This document shows, one piece after another, positions 1-5,845 of a DNA stretch of 8,855 bases (positions within the stretch are counted from its first letter, which is position 1; every line of letters starts with the position of its first letter). This DNA is from Chryseobacterium gleum (lineage in GTDB: Bacteria; Bacteroidota; Bacteroidia; Flavobacteriales_D; Sanyastnellaceae), in the NCBI GenBank assembly GCA_945883885.1, contig CAMCYM010000055.1, positions 1 through 8,855 on the forward strand, read 5' to 3'. The notes beneath the pieces were generated by a model, which worked only from the letters and a program-made list of their open reading frames with translations, searched no databases and was not told where the DNA came from. The position numbers and the translations under genes are program-made.

Positions 1-1
1 A

Positions 2-322
2 GTGGTGGAGTTCACGGACCTCCTGTTTGCCATCGATTCCATTCCGGCCATCTTCGCCATCGCGCCGAACGACCCGTTCATCCTCTACACATCGAACATC
101 TTTGCCATCCTCGGTCTGCGGTCGCTGTATTTCTTGCTCGCAAACTCGCAGGACCGCTTCGCACGTCTGAAGTACGGACTGGCCCTCATCCTGGCATTCA
201 TCGGCGTGAAGATGGTCCTCGCGCCGATCGTGCATGTGCCCTCGCAGGTCAGCTTGAGCGTCGTGGGTGCCCTCCTTGTCGGATCCATCATCGCCTCGTT
301 GCTCGCACCGCGCACCACCTGA
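2..322 (+). CDS. TerC family integral membrane protein, C-terminal part (5' truncated)
   Basis: The reading frame is open from the left edge and ends at a TGA at 320-322, so only the last 106 residues are visible and the start lies outside the window. The visible part begins with VVEFTDLLFAIDSIPAIFAI, the conserved acidic membrane segment of the TerC/Alx family. Three more hydrophobic segments follow, near residues 29-47, 59-76 and 84-102. The family (E. coli Alx, tellurium-resistance TerC) consists of polytopic inner-membrane proteins of roughly 300 or more residues; Alx has been linked to manganese export. The Asp residues in FTDLLFAIDS are the usual candidates for metal binding. The gene converges on the TraB-like gene with only 4 bases between stop codons. 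The family is clear; tellurite resistance should not be assumed. Confidence 0.9.
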   Translation: MVEFTDLLFAIDSIPAIFAIAPNDPFILYTSNIFAILGLRSLYFLLANSQDRFARLKYGLALILAFIGVKMVLAPIVHVPSQVSLSVVGALLVGSIIASLLAPRTT

Positions 323-326
323 GCGT

Positions 327-1172
327 TCAACGCGCGAAGGCCGGGGGCAGTGTTTCAACCTTCCAGCCGGCATCCCGGAGCAGGGCCAAAACCCCTGCAG
401 GACCAGGCAAGTGGGCCGCGCCGACGGCATAGAAGGCGGGCAGCACGGCGGAGGATTTCGACATGATGGGAATCCACGACCGGTTGCGGTCGTCGAGCAA
501 GCGTCGGTTGAAATCCGGCATGTCAATCATCTCTTCTTCAGTCATCTTGCGCAGTCCTTCAAGGTCTTCGGCGAAGTAGAGGTCGACCATTTGTTCGAAG
601 GCGGCCTTGCCGAAAACGTCCGGATCCTGCAGCATGGCGAGCTGATCTTCGAGGGAGAAGCTGCGCATGAGGTCCATTTGGAACGCCAAGGTTTCCAGGC
701 CGTTGATCAATTTCTTCTGCTTGTTTGCTGCGTCCCGCAGCTCCAAATCCACCGCCACCACGTCGTCCAGGCCCATCTGCAGCACGGCGGGCACCATGAA
801 CAACGGCATCAGCCGCCCGAGTCGGGCGAACTTCTTCGGCTTCACGCCGATGGCCCGCGCCTCCTGTTCGAGCCGGGCATAGAGTTCAGGAGTTACACGT
901 TCCTGAAGCGGCGGATCCATCATGACCTTGCTCGCCAGCGCGACTTGCTCGGACAGCGGGATGTCCGGATCTACCTCGAGGTACAAGACTTGGCTTCCTG
1001 CGAGGGCCTCTTCTACAGCAGGCGAGAACTGCAGCCGGTCCTCCGGCACGAGGTGCATGGTGCCGAGCAAGTACGAAGCCTGCCCGCCCGGCGGTGTGAT
1101 GCGGTAGAAGAGTTGGGCGCTGACGGACGCGAAGGCGGCGAGGAAGCACACGAAGGCGAAGAGGTGTTTCAT
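327..1172 (-). CDS. TraB/GumN family protein, secreted
   Basis: A 281-residue protein starting at the ATG at 1172 (MKHLFAFVCF). It begins with a signal peptide, a hydrophobic run to about residue 19 with SVSA|Q as a likely cleavage site. The family motifs are present: GTMH at residues 37-40, the acidic LYLEVD near 63-68, GLETLAFQ near 148-155, and the second histidine motif GAAHLPG at 251-257. TraB/GumN proteins are thought to be metal-dependent hydrolases or proteases, mostly by relation to the Tiki family; bacterial roles are poorly known. With a signal peptide it should act in the periplasm or outside the cell. The open frame extends upstream into the CDF gene, but the signal peptide sets the start here; a GTG five codons upstream (1187) is an alternative. 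It is divergent from the CDF gene with 57 bases between them, and convergent with the TerC gene. Confidence 0.88.
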   Translation of the reverse strand: MKHLFAFVCFLAAFASVSAQLFYRITPPGGQASYLLGTMHLVPEDRLQFSPAVEEALAGSQVLYLEVDPDIPLSEQVALASKVMMDPPLQERVTPELYARLEQEARAIGVKPKKFARLGRLMPLFMVPAVLQMGLDDVVAVDLELRDAANKQKKLINGLETLAFQMDLMRSFSLEDQLAMLQDPDVFGKAAFEQMVDLYFAEDLEGLRKMTEEEMIDMPDFNRRLLDDRNRSWIPIMSKSSAVLPAFYAVGAAHLPGPAGVLALLRDAGWKVETLPPAFAR

Positions 1173-1217
1173 GTCCGTAAGATGCACAGAGGGGTTCCTT
1201 CTTACATCGCGGGCCCG

Positions 1218-1225
1218 TAGCTTCG
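1218..1225 (+). promoter_or_regulatory. Putative -7 promoter box of the CDF gene
   Basis: TAGCTTCG, one base from the Bacteroidota -7 consensus TAnnTTTG, lies exactly 4 bases before the ATG at 1230. The same layout recurs at other genes and at tRNA-Ser here. Transcription would begin at or next to the start codon. I see no convincing -33 TTG element. Confidence 0.55.
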
Positions 1226-1229
1226 GCGC

Positions 1230-2144
1230 ATGGAAACCCGGATCGAGCAGGCTCTGGCCGCTACGCGGTTCAGCGTCGTGGGCAACATCTTGCTCGCCGG
1301 GGTGAAGTGGATTGCGGGCATCTTCGGCAATTCGTATGCACTGGTGGCCGATGCGATTGAGTCGACGACGGACATCGGGGCTTCGTTGCTCGTTTGGGCC
1401 GGGCTGCGGTACGCGGCGCGGCCTGCGGACAAGAACCACCCCTACGGCCACGGCCGCCTGGAGCCGCTGATCACCTTTCTGGTCGTCGGCTTCCTGATTG
1501 CCTCCGCCGTGTTCATCGCCCACGAGGCGATCGTGCACATCCGCACGCCGCATGCACCGCCTGAACCGTGGACCCTCGGCGTGCTGGCGGCCATCATCCT
1601 GTGGAAGGAGGGCTCGTACCGCTGGGTCATCCGCCGCAGCCGCGAGACCGGCAGCTCGGCCCTGGCGGCCGATGCGTGGCACCACCGCAGCGATGCGATC
1701 ACCTCGGTGGCAGCCTTCGCAGGCATCACCGCGGCGTTGCTGCTCGGTCCGGGGTTTGAGGAGGCGGACGACTGGGCGGCTTTGTTTGCCTCGGTGTTCA
1801 TCCTGTACAACGCGTGGGGCATCTTCCGGCCTGCACTCGGCGAACTCATGGACGAACACGTCCACGACGAAATGATTGCCGCAATCCGTGCGTCCGCGGA
1901 ATCTGTTTCAGGCGTGGCGGGTACGGAAAAGTGCTTTGTACGCAAGGCCGGCATGCGCTTCCATGTGGACTTGCATGCCGAAGTGGACGGGGGGCTGACG
2001 GTCACCGAAGGCCACGAAATCGCCCACCGGATTTCAGATGCTGTCTGCTCGGCCTTCCCGGAGGTGGCGCAGGTACTCGTTCACATCGAACCGGCTGGCA
2101 TCCACTCACTTCAGCAAGAACCGGATGGGCAAGGTCAGGCGTGA
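1230..2144 (+). CDS. Cation diffusion facilitator (CDF) family transporter
   Basis: A 304-residue inner-membrane protein of the CDF family, proton-coupled exporters of divalent metals such as Zn, Fe, Mn or Co. The N-terminal two thirds carry the membrane helices, and a cytoplasmic ferredoxin-like domain (about 204-295) ends in VLVHIEP. The transport site reads E44-S-T-T-D48 in helix 2 (ADAIESTTD) and H151-H-R-S-D155 in helix 5 (ADAWHHRSD). The cytoplasmic loop motif HPYGHGRLEPL follows helix 2. Many zinc transporters have His or Asp where E44 sits, so metal specificity cannot be read off. The ATG at 1230 is 4 bases after a promoter-like box. The 3' end overlaps the convergent TonB gene by 39 bases. 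No metal regulator is visible next to it. Confidence 0.93.
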   Translation: METRIEQALAATRFSVVGNILLAGVKWIAGIFGNSYALVADAIESTTDIGASLLVWAGLRYAARPADKNHPYGHGRLEPLITFLVVGFLIASAVFIAHEAIVHIRTPHAPPEPWTLGVLAAIILWKEGSYRWVIRRSRETGSSALAADAWHHRSDAITSVAAFAGITAALLLGPGFEEADDWAALFASVFILYNAWGIFRPALGELMDEHVHDEMIAAIRASAESVSGVAGTEKCFVRKAGMRFHVDLHAEVDGGLTVTEGHEIAHRISDAVCSAFPEVAQVLVHIEPAGIHSLQQEPDGQGQA

Positions 2145-2510
2145 AGGGACAAACTCGTTGTTGATCCGGGCGGGCAGAAAGATGGGCATGCTGTCAATGA
2201 CGCGGCGCGCCTCCGCATCGAGGGCGGGGTGCACCCCGCGGAGCACTTCAACATCGTAGGCAAAGCCATCCACGCCGACGGTAAACTGGATGATCACGGT
2301 GCCTTCGATGCCTTCTTCTTTGCAGATTTCCGGGTAGGAGATGTTCCGCACCAGGTGCTCCATGATCTTCTCGTCGGAGCACTTTTGTTGCGCCTCAAAT
2401 CCGGGTTGGCCGCCGCACATGGCCACCAGTGCTGGAATTTCGGGGGTAGGGAAGCTGTCCACCGGGGCGTTCAGGGATCCGATCAGAAAGGGGAGGAGGA
2501 GGGCTTGCAT
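2106..2510 (-). CDS. Energy transducer TonB C-terminal domain protein
   Basis: A 134-residue protein. Residues 1-15 (MQALLLPFLIGSLNA) form a short hydrophobic export signal. About 50-134 form a TonB C-terminal domain: PEICKEEGIEGTVIIQFTV, then a DG turn, then the EVLRGVHPALDAEARRVI segment and a closing strand. The region with C32 and C44 followed by SDEKIMEHLVRNISYPEI matches the stand-alone TonB-domain proteins common in Bacteroidota. It lacks the Pro-rich spanning linker of full TonB, so a classical role powering outer-membrane receptors through ExbBD is uncertain; it is probably periplasmic. The ATG at 2510 is 4 bases after a perfect TAAGTTTG box. Its 3' end overlaps the CDF gene by 39 bases. 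Its promoter abuts the duplicated terminator block, which shields it from tRNA-Ser read-through. Confidence 0.88.
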   Translation of the reverse strand: MQALLLPFLIGSLNAPVDSFPTPEIPALVAMCGGQPGFEAQQKCSDEKIMEHLVRNISYPEICKEEGIEGTVIIQFTVGVDGFAYDVEVLRGVHPALDAEARRVIDSMPIFLPARINNEFVPSRLTLPIRFLLK

Positions 2511-2514
2511 GGGC

Positions 2515-2522
2515 CAAACTTA
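2515..2522 (-). promoter_or_regulatory. Putative -7 promoter box of the TonB-domain gene
   Basis: On the minus strand TAAGTTTG, a perfect match to TAnnTTTG, is followed by GCCC and the ATG at 2510. The left edge of the duplicated block touches this box, so the upstream part of the promoter lies in repeat sequence. Confidence 0.6.
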
Positions 2523-2681
2523 GCGCACCTTCCCGCCGCACGCTGCGCATCCGGCGGGCTTTTTGCGCCCTTTTCTCGCCGCGCGTGCGGGGCCCGGCGG
2601 CGCGTTTGGGCGCAAAAAAACCGGCCCTGCTGGGCCGGTTCGGTGCGCTTCGGTGTGGGGCCTGTGCGCGGTGCGGAAAAG
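2522..2681. repeat. Duplicated terminator block, left copy
   Basis: This 160-base stretch matches 2767-2927 with three substitutions (2555, 2572, 2664) and one missing A in the A-tract, about 97% identity. It holds one intrinsic terminator hairpin. It ends with GGAAAAG, the same seven bases that form the 3' side of the tRNA-Ser acceptor stem in the right copy. It is direct and non-coding: no codon structure, very GC-rich, full of inverted repeats. Confidence 0.95.
2614..2640 (-). terminator. Intrinsic terminator, distal copy
   Basis: On the minus strand the perfect 9-bp stem AACCGGCCC/GGGCCGGTT with loop AGCA runs into seven Ts. It duplicates the terminator at 2859-2886 and lies between tRNA-Ser and the TonB gene, oriented to stop leftward transcription. 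Confidence 0.88.
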
Positions 2682-2766
2682 GGATTGCTCGCAGGCCGCG
2701 TGCCGCAGGCCCGCTCGCGTTCCCGGAGGGGGAGGCGCTTCCGCGCGGGGGAGGCAGGGGCGCCGA
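2682..2766. other. Non-coding spacer between the two repeat copies
   Basis: An 85-base GC-rich stretch with no credible gene. GGATTG just after the left copy resembles the tRNA T-arm end (GGATTC), and 2706-2717 matches 2976-2987 of tRNA-Ser at 11 of 12 bases. This hints that a decayed second tRNA gene once stood here, but the rest does not align. Together with the two repeat copies it accounts for the whole gene-free stretch 2511-2919. Confidence 0.4.
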
Positions 2767-2927
2767 AGCGCACCTTCCCGCCGCACGCTGCGCATCCGGT
2801 GGGCTTTTTGCGCCCTATTCTCGCCGCGCGTGCGGGGCCCGGCGGCGCGTTTGGGCGCAAAAAAAACCGGCCCTGCTGGGCCGGTTCGGTGCGCTTCGGT
2901 GTGGGGCCTGCGCGCGGTGCGGAAAAG
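2767..2927. repeat. Duplicated terminator block, right copy
   Basis: The second copy of the block at 2522-2681, offset by 245-246 bases. Its last eight bases (2920-2927) are the tRNA-Ser discriminator and acceptor-stem 3' half. Inside it, 2763-2774 and 2888-2899 form a perfect 12-bp inverted repeat (CCGAAGCGCACC/GGTGCGCTTCGG) enclosing the terminator and a further GCGCCC/GGGCGC pairing. Confidence 0.95.
2859..2886 (-). terminator. Intrinsic terminator of tRNA-Ser
   Basis: On the minus strand the perfect 9-bp stem AACCGGCCC/GGGCCGGTT with loop AGCA is followed by eight Ts. It starts about 34 bases past the tRNA 3' end and is a textbook rho-independent terminator for the tRNA transcript. Confidence 0.92.
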
Positions 2928-3006
2928 GAGGGATTCGAACCCCCGGTACCCGTAAAGGTACACCTGATTTCGAGTCAGGCCCGATCGACCACTCTGGCAC
3001 TTTTCC
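2920..3006 (-). tRNA. tRNA-Ser (anticodon CGA)
   Basis: A complete class II tRNA on the minus strand. The acceptor stem is GGAAAAG (3006-3000) with CTTTTCC (2927-2921), followed by discriminator G at 2920, the usual base for serine tRNAs. The anticodon stem is CCTGA/TCAGG with loop CTCGAAA, giving anticodon CGA (complement of 2970-2972), which reads UCG. The long variable arm has stem GTACC/GGTAC, and the T-arm GGGGG-TTCGAAT-CCCTC is intact. CCA is not encoded. A promoter-like box lies 4 bases upstream of the first tRNA base and a strong terminator lies downstream, so the gene appears to be transcribed alone. Confidence 0.96.
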
Positions 3007-3010
3007 GCCG

Positions 3011-3018
3011 CGAATTTA
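3011..3018 (-). promoter_or_regulatory. Putative -7 promoter box of tRNA-Ser
   Basis: Minus-strand TAAATTCG, then CGGC, then the first base of the tRNA. The sequence and 4-base gap equal those seen before several start codons in this window. Because a tRNA has no start codon, this supports reading the motif as a promoter element rather than a translation signal. Confidence 0.6.
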
Positions 3019-3086
3019 CGGATTCCTTTGCCTCGAAGTACCGCCGGCGCAAAGGGCCGGATGTAACCTGTTTTCACTTCGCTGCG

Positions 3087-3093
3087 TAGGTCG
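3087..3093 (+). promoter_or_regulatory. Weak promoter-like box of the PqqD-like gene
   Basis: TAGGTCG followed by ACGC and the ATG at 3098. It looks like the TAnnTTCG box with one T missing. The 4-base gap is kept. On its own it would not be convincing. Confidence 0.3.
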
Positions 3094-3097
3094 ACGC

Positions 3098-3541
3098 ATG
3101 GCATACGCTTGGCATCCTTACGCGCGCCCCGAGTTAGACGGCGAGGGCTATGTGGTATCTCAGTTGACGACCGGGTTGTTTTACCGGGTCAGCGGACCGA
3201 TTGTGGAGTTGCTGAGCCAAATGCCCTTCGAGGACTTCCCGCAAGCAGCAGACGCGTGGCGCCGGCGCACCGGCGCTTCCGAAGCCGACTCGGTTTCGGT
3301 TGAGAAGACGTGGCGGCGCTTGTGCGCTGCCGGCCTCGTGGTGGTGGCGCCGGAAGGCGTAGTGCATGCCGCCGCCATGCCGCCGCTCGTGGTCAGCCAA
3401 CGCGTTCCGAGTCGGCTCGACCGGTTCGTGGAAATGCAAGATTTCCTCGATTCTGAGGATGAAGGATTTGCTTCCGGCGATGCGACTGTGGATGCGGACG
3501 CGTTCGAAGGACCCGATCCGCACGACCCGTACGGCATCTAA
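3098..3541 (+). CDS. Small PqqD/RRE-like protein with acidic C-terminal tail
   Basis: A 147-residue protein. Residues about 10-85 fit the PqqD (RiPP recognition element) fold. Early strands read GEGYVVSQLTTGLFYRVSG, a helix carries IVELLSQM, an amphipathic segment holds ADAWRRRTG, and a last helix ends in the typical LCAAGLVVVA. PqqD domains bind leader peptides or pair with radical SAM enzymes; no radical SAM gene is present here. Residues 110-147 have about 12 Asp/Glu and no Lys or Arg, and end in the Pro-rich EGPDPHDPYGI. The tail is probably disordered. The ATG at 3098 follows a weak promoter-like box; the longer in-frame extension upstream runs through tRNA and repeat DNA and is rejected. 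The stop lies 2 bases from that of the convergent prolyl hydroxylase. The PqqD assignment is by eye from pattern and moderate. Confidence 0.6.
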   Translation: MAYAWHPYARPELDGEGYVVSQLTTGLFYRVSGPIVELLSQMPFEDFPQAADAWRRRTGASEADSVSVEKTWRRLCAAGLVVVAPEGVVHAAAMPPLVVSQRVPSRLDRFVEMQDFLDSEDEGFASGDATVDADAFEGPDPHDPYGI

Positions 3542-3543
3542 GC

Positions 3544-4143
3544 TCAGCGAAGCCAGCCCGTGATGCTGCGCCGCGTGCGCCGTGCGGGAAGCACCTCGTG
3601 CTCGAGCAGATCGCTTCGAAAAAACACGGTACGCCCAAACTCCGGAGCGATGCGAACCTCTCCGTTGCCCGTGTAGGCGACAAGTTCGCCGCCGTCTTCG
3701 GCAGAATTCCAGCCGCGGTTCAGGTAGGTGATGACGGAGATTTTGCGGGCAGAATCCGAGCGAAAGCGGTCGAGGTGGCGCTTGTAAAACGCGCCGGTCG
3801 GATAGCTTGCGTACAGCAATTCTTCGGTTCGGATGCCCGCGAAGCAGGCGCGGTTGATTTGGTCCGCAAGCGCGCGGATGTGCGCCTGATACAGCTGCTC
3901 CACAGGCAGTTCCGGCGCTTCTGGCCACCACCGTGTCAGATCTGACCGGATCTCGGACTGCACTGCGTTCGCCTCGCCACGGCCGATCCCCGCCGGGGCA
4001 AGGTCTCCGGACCGCTCGAGTGCCTCCACTTGAGCCAGCAGCCCTTCGAGCACATCGCGTGCAATCCAGCCGTCGAGTACGGCCACGTCTTCCGCTAACA
4101 TCCGGTCGATGGCGGCGTCGAGTTCAGCGCAAGGAAATTCCAC
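3544..4143 (-). CDS. EGLN/PHD-like prolyl 4-hydroxylase (2OG-Fe(II) dioxygenase)
   Basis: A 199-residue 2-oxoglutarate/Fe(II) dioxygenase. Iron ligands are H123-L-D125 in FYKRHLDRF and H182 in LLEHEVLPA; the Arg in RRSITGW (191/192) should bind 2-oxoglutarate. The core strongly recalls animal EGLN (HIF prolyl hydroxylase): YLNRGW, a GGEL turn, IAPEFGRTVFFRSD, then HEVLPA and TRRSITGW. The bacterial relative in Pseudomonas (PPHD) hydroxylates a proline of EF-Tu, so a protein prolyl hydroxylase role is a fair inference. The GTG at 4143 is chosen because GACCTTCG plus 4 bases precedes it, as at other genes here, and because the N-terminal helix is then complete. The ATG at 4101 (185 residues) is the alternative. 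It is divergent from the methyltransferase gene and has no signal peptide, so it is cytoplasmic. Confidence 0.85.
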   Translation of the reverse strand: MEFPCAELDAAIDRMLAEDVAVLDGWIARDVLEGLLAQVEALERSGDLAPAGIGRGEANAVQSEIRSDLTRWWPEAPELPVEQLYQAHIRALADQINRACFAGIRTEELLYASYPTGAFYKRHLDRFRSDSARKISVITYLNRGWNSAEDGGELVAYTGNGEVRIAPEFGRTVFFRSDLLEHEVLPARRTRRSITGWLR

Positions 4144-4147
4144 GGGG

Positions 4148-4155
4148 CGAAGGTC
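4148..4155 (-). promoter_or_regulatory. Putative promoter box of the prolyl hydroxylase gene
   Basis: Minus-strand GACCTTCG, then CCCC and GTG at 4143. It differs at one base from TACCTTCG before the GTG at 8270 (apart from the free bases) and keeps the 4-base gap. It decides the start of this gene. Confidence 0.4.
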
Positions 4156-4232
4156 GGTTTTCCTCCGCGGACTATGGAAATCTTCACCTACGCGGCCTCG
4201 ACGCCCCGAGTTCTCGTTCGACCTTGGAGGCG

Positions 4233-5825
4233 ATGGCATCGAACGACTTTTCGCGGATCCGGGATGCAGAGCTGCGTGGCAGGCTGTTCGAGCACCTCGA
4301 CGGCCTGACCCTCTGCGGGGTGTTGCCGCCGGTCCTCGATCGGGGGGTGGTGCAGGAAGTCGCAGAGGCAGGAGGGGACGTGGACGATTTGGCGGACGGC
4401 TATTCCGCGAATGCGGGATACCTCAACGTGGCGCTGCGGATGCTTGCCAGTCAGGGCATTCTGCGGGTGAGCCGGGCGGACGATCGGGTCTTTTACCGGG
4501 CAAACCCGGAAGCTGCGTGGGAAGCCTGGATCGAGCGCTCCGATGCCTATGCTTCCGGCCGCGGCTGGATTGCGTGTGCAGAAGGGCTCTGGAACCGGAC
4601 CGCTGAACCGCTTTCCGGCGAAAGCCGTGAGGCCCTCGAGGCGGCCCTGGAGGCCCATGCACTGCTCGACCCCGACCATCCGGTCGAAGGAAAAGTGCGG
4701 GTCCACGTGGAGGGCGCGATAGCAGCACCGTGGCTGGTAGCGGTAGGCTTTGCACACGGCACCGTGCCCATCCGGGAGGCCTCCCGGTGTGCGCGGGTCG
4801 TGGCGGGCTTTCATCCGTCGGTGGAAGATGCGTGGCACCGGGTGGCCAGCAAGTTAGGCTGGGAGGTGCAGGGCGAGTTGACGGCGACGGGGTTGTTCTT
4901 TGTTTCGCGGGCGGCGGCCTACGGGGTGACCACATCGTACGCCCGGACGTTGGTTTGGTCGGAGGAGTTGATCTTCGGTGACGGGCACCACCTCTGGCGC
5001 ACGGCGCCCGGTGAATCGGAAATCCACGTTGACCGAACGCTCAACGTTTGGGGCTCCGGTGGGGCCCACGGGGCCTATTTCCACTTCCTGGACGAGGTGG
5101 TGGAGCGCATCTTCAACGCGCCCCTGGAGGAACAGCCGGCCGGAATCTGCGACATGGGGTGCGGGAACGGGGCGCTGTTGCTGCATTTGGAGGAAGTAGT
5201 GCGGACCCGGACCGAGCGCGGGCGGCATTTGGCCCAGCGCCCACTCCTCCTCGTGGGGGCAGATTACAATGCCGAGGCCCTCGTGGCGACGGCAGCGCAT
5301 TTTCAAGCGAAGGGCGTCCGTGGGAACTTTCTGCGCGGAGACATCGGCGATCCCGACACGCTGGCGGTGGACCTGTGGGAATTGCACGGCCTGCGGCTGA
5401 GCGACATGCTGAATGTCAGGTCCTTCCTCGACCACAACCGGGTTTTCAATCGGCCCCTTTCTGACCGCCCGCGTCTGCCGATGGGCACAGGGGCCTTTGC
5501 CTTCCGCGGGGAACGGTTGCTGCTGCGGGACGTGGAGCAGAGTTTGCTTGAGCATTTCCTGAAGTGGGCCCCGTATGTGGCCCAGCACGGGCTGCTGGTC
5601 ATCGAATTGCACACCGTCACGCCGGCCCAAGCCGCGGAACGGCTCGGGGGCATGCCCGCGACGGCCTACGATGCCACCCACGGCCTGACAGACCAGTACA
5701 TCGTGGAGCTTCCGGTCTTCGACACCTTGGCCGGAGAGGCAGGACTGGAGATTGTAGAAGTCTCCAGCCGAACGTTCCCTGAGCGGCTGCCCGCGACGGT
5801 GAGCCTGCGGTATTTCCTCGCGTGA
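4233..5825 (+). CDS. Class I SAM-dependent methyltransferase, AprA-related
   Basis: A 530-residue cytoplasmic protein. About 10-92 looks like a winged-helix dimerisation domain (LTLCGVLPPVLD, then GYLNVALRMLASQGILRVS), as in O-methyltransferase-type and polyketide methyltransferases. The catalytic domain has NVWGSGGAH at 271-279, SAM motif I DMGCGNG at 307-313, GADYNAEAL at 342-350, and NVRSFLDHNR at 394-403. The NVWGSG and NVRSFLDHNR pair recalls the methyltransferase domains of AprA from the apratoxin polyketide pathway, one of which is iron-dependent. The acceptor here is unknown and no polyketide synthase is nearby. The ATG at 4233 has GGAGG just 2 bases upstream, too close for a normal ribosome site; a TTG at 4224 is an alternative. 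The esterase follows but has its own promoter-like box. Confidence 0.8.
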   Translation: MASNDFSRIRDAELRGRLFEHLDGLTLCGVLPPVLDRGVVQEVAEAGGDVDDLADGYSANAGYLNVALRMLASQGILRVSRADDRVFYRANPEAAWEAWIERSDAYASGRGWIACAEGLWNRTAEPLSGESREALEAALEAHALLDPDHPVEGKVRVHVEGAIAAPWLVAVGFAHGTVPIREASRCARVVAGFHPSVEDAWHRVASKLGWEVQGELTATGLFFVSRAAAYGVTTSYARTLVWSEELIFGDGHHLWRTAPGESEIHVDRTLNVWGSGGAHGAYFHFLDEVVERIFNAPLEEQPAGICDMGCGNGALLLHLEEVVRTRTERGRHLAQRPLLLVGADYNAEALVATAAHFQAKGVRGNFLRGDIGDPDTLAVDLWELHGLRLSDMLNVRSFLDHNRVFNRPLSDRPRLPMGTGAFAFRGERLLLRDVEQSLLEHFLKWAPYVAQHGLLVIELHTVTPAQAAERLGGMPATAYDATHGLTDQYIVELPVFDTLAGEAGLEIVEVSSRTFPERLPATVSLRYFLA

Positions 5826-5833
5826 TTCGCATG

Positions 5834-5841
5834 TATTTTCG
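5834..5841 (+). promoter_or_regulatory. Putative -7 promoter box of the esterase gene
   Basis: TATTTTCG, then GCCC, then ATG at 5846. It lies 8 bases past the methyltransferase stop codon, so the esterase may be transcribed on its own rather than only by read-through. It also argues for the start at 5846 over the GTG at 5822 and the ATG at 5831. Confidence 0.55.
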
Positions 5842-5845
5842 GCCC

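Noticed and set aside
267..1220. Long open frame (317 codons) on the + strand opposite the TraB-like gene
   Set aside because: It is the antisense shadow of a clearly recognised gene in GC-rich DNA; the protein is rich in His, Arg and Gln with no domain.
1173..1865. Upstream extension of the TraB-like frame on the minus strand
   Set aside because: It runs through the CDF gene, and the signal peptide at 1172 fits a normal N-terminus.
2522..3006. attL/attR of an integrated element at tRNA-Ser
   Set aside because: The shared tRNA sequence is only about 7-8 bases, the interval is too short for an element, and no integrase is present; duplication explains it better.
2585..3097. In-frame extension of the PqqD-like protein to the left
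   Set aside because: It would translate repeat, terminator and tRNA sequence on the opposite strand; the ATG at 3098 fits the domain.
3134..3931. Minus-strand open frame of 265 codons
   Set aside because: It overlaps the PqqD-like gene in antisense and the prolyl hydroxylase in another frame; composition is Arg/Ala/His-rich without motifs.
4226..4230. GGAGG as a Shine-Dalgarno site for the methyltransferase
   Set aside because: It is only 2 bases from the ATG, too close for normal pairing; no other gene here shows a well-spaced site.
3933..4232. N-terminal extension of the methyltransferase by 100 codons
   Set aside because: It runs antisense through the prolyl hydroxylase and has an Arg/Pro-rich composition; the winged-helix domain begins after 4233.
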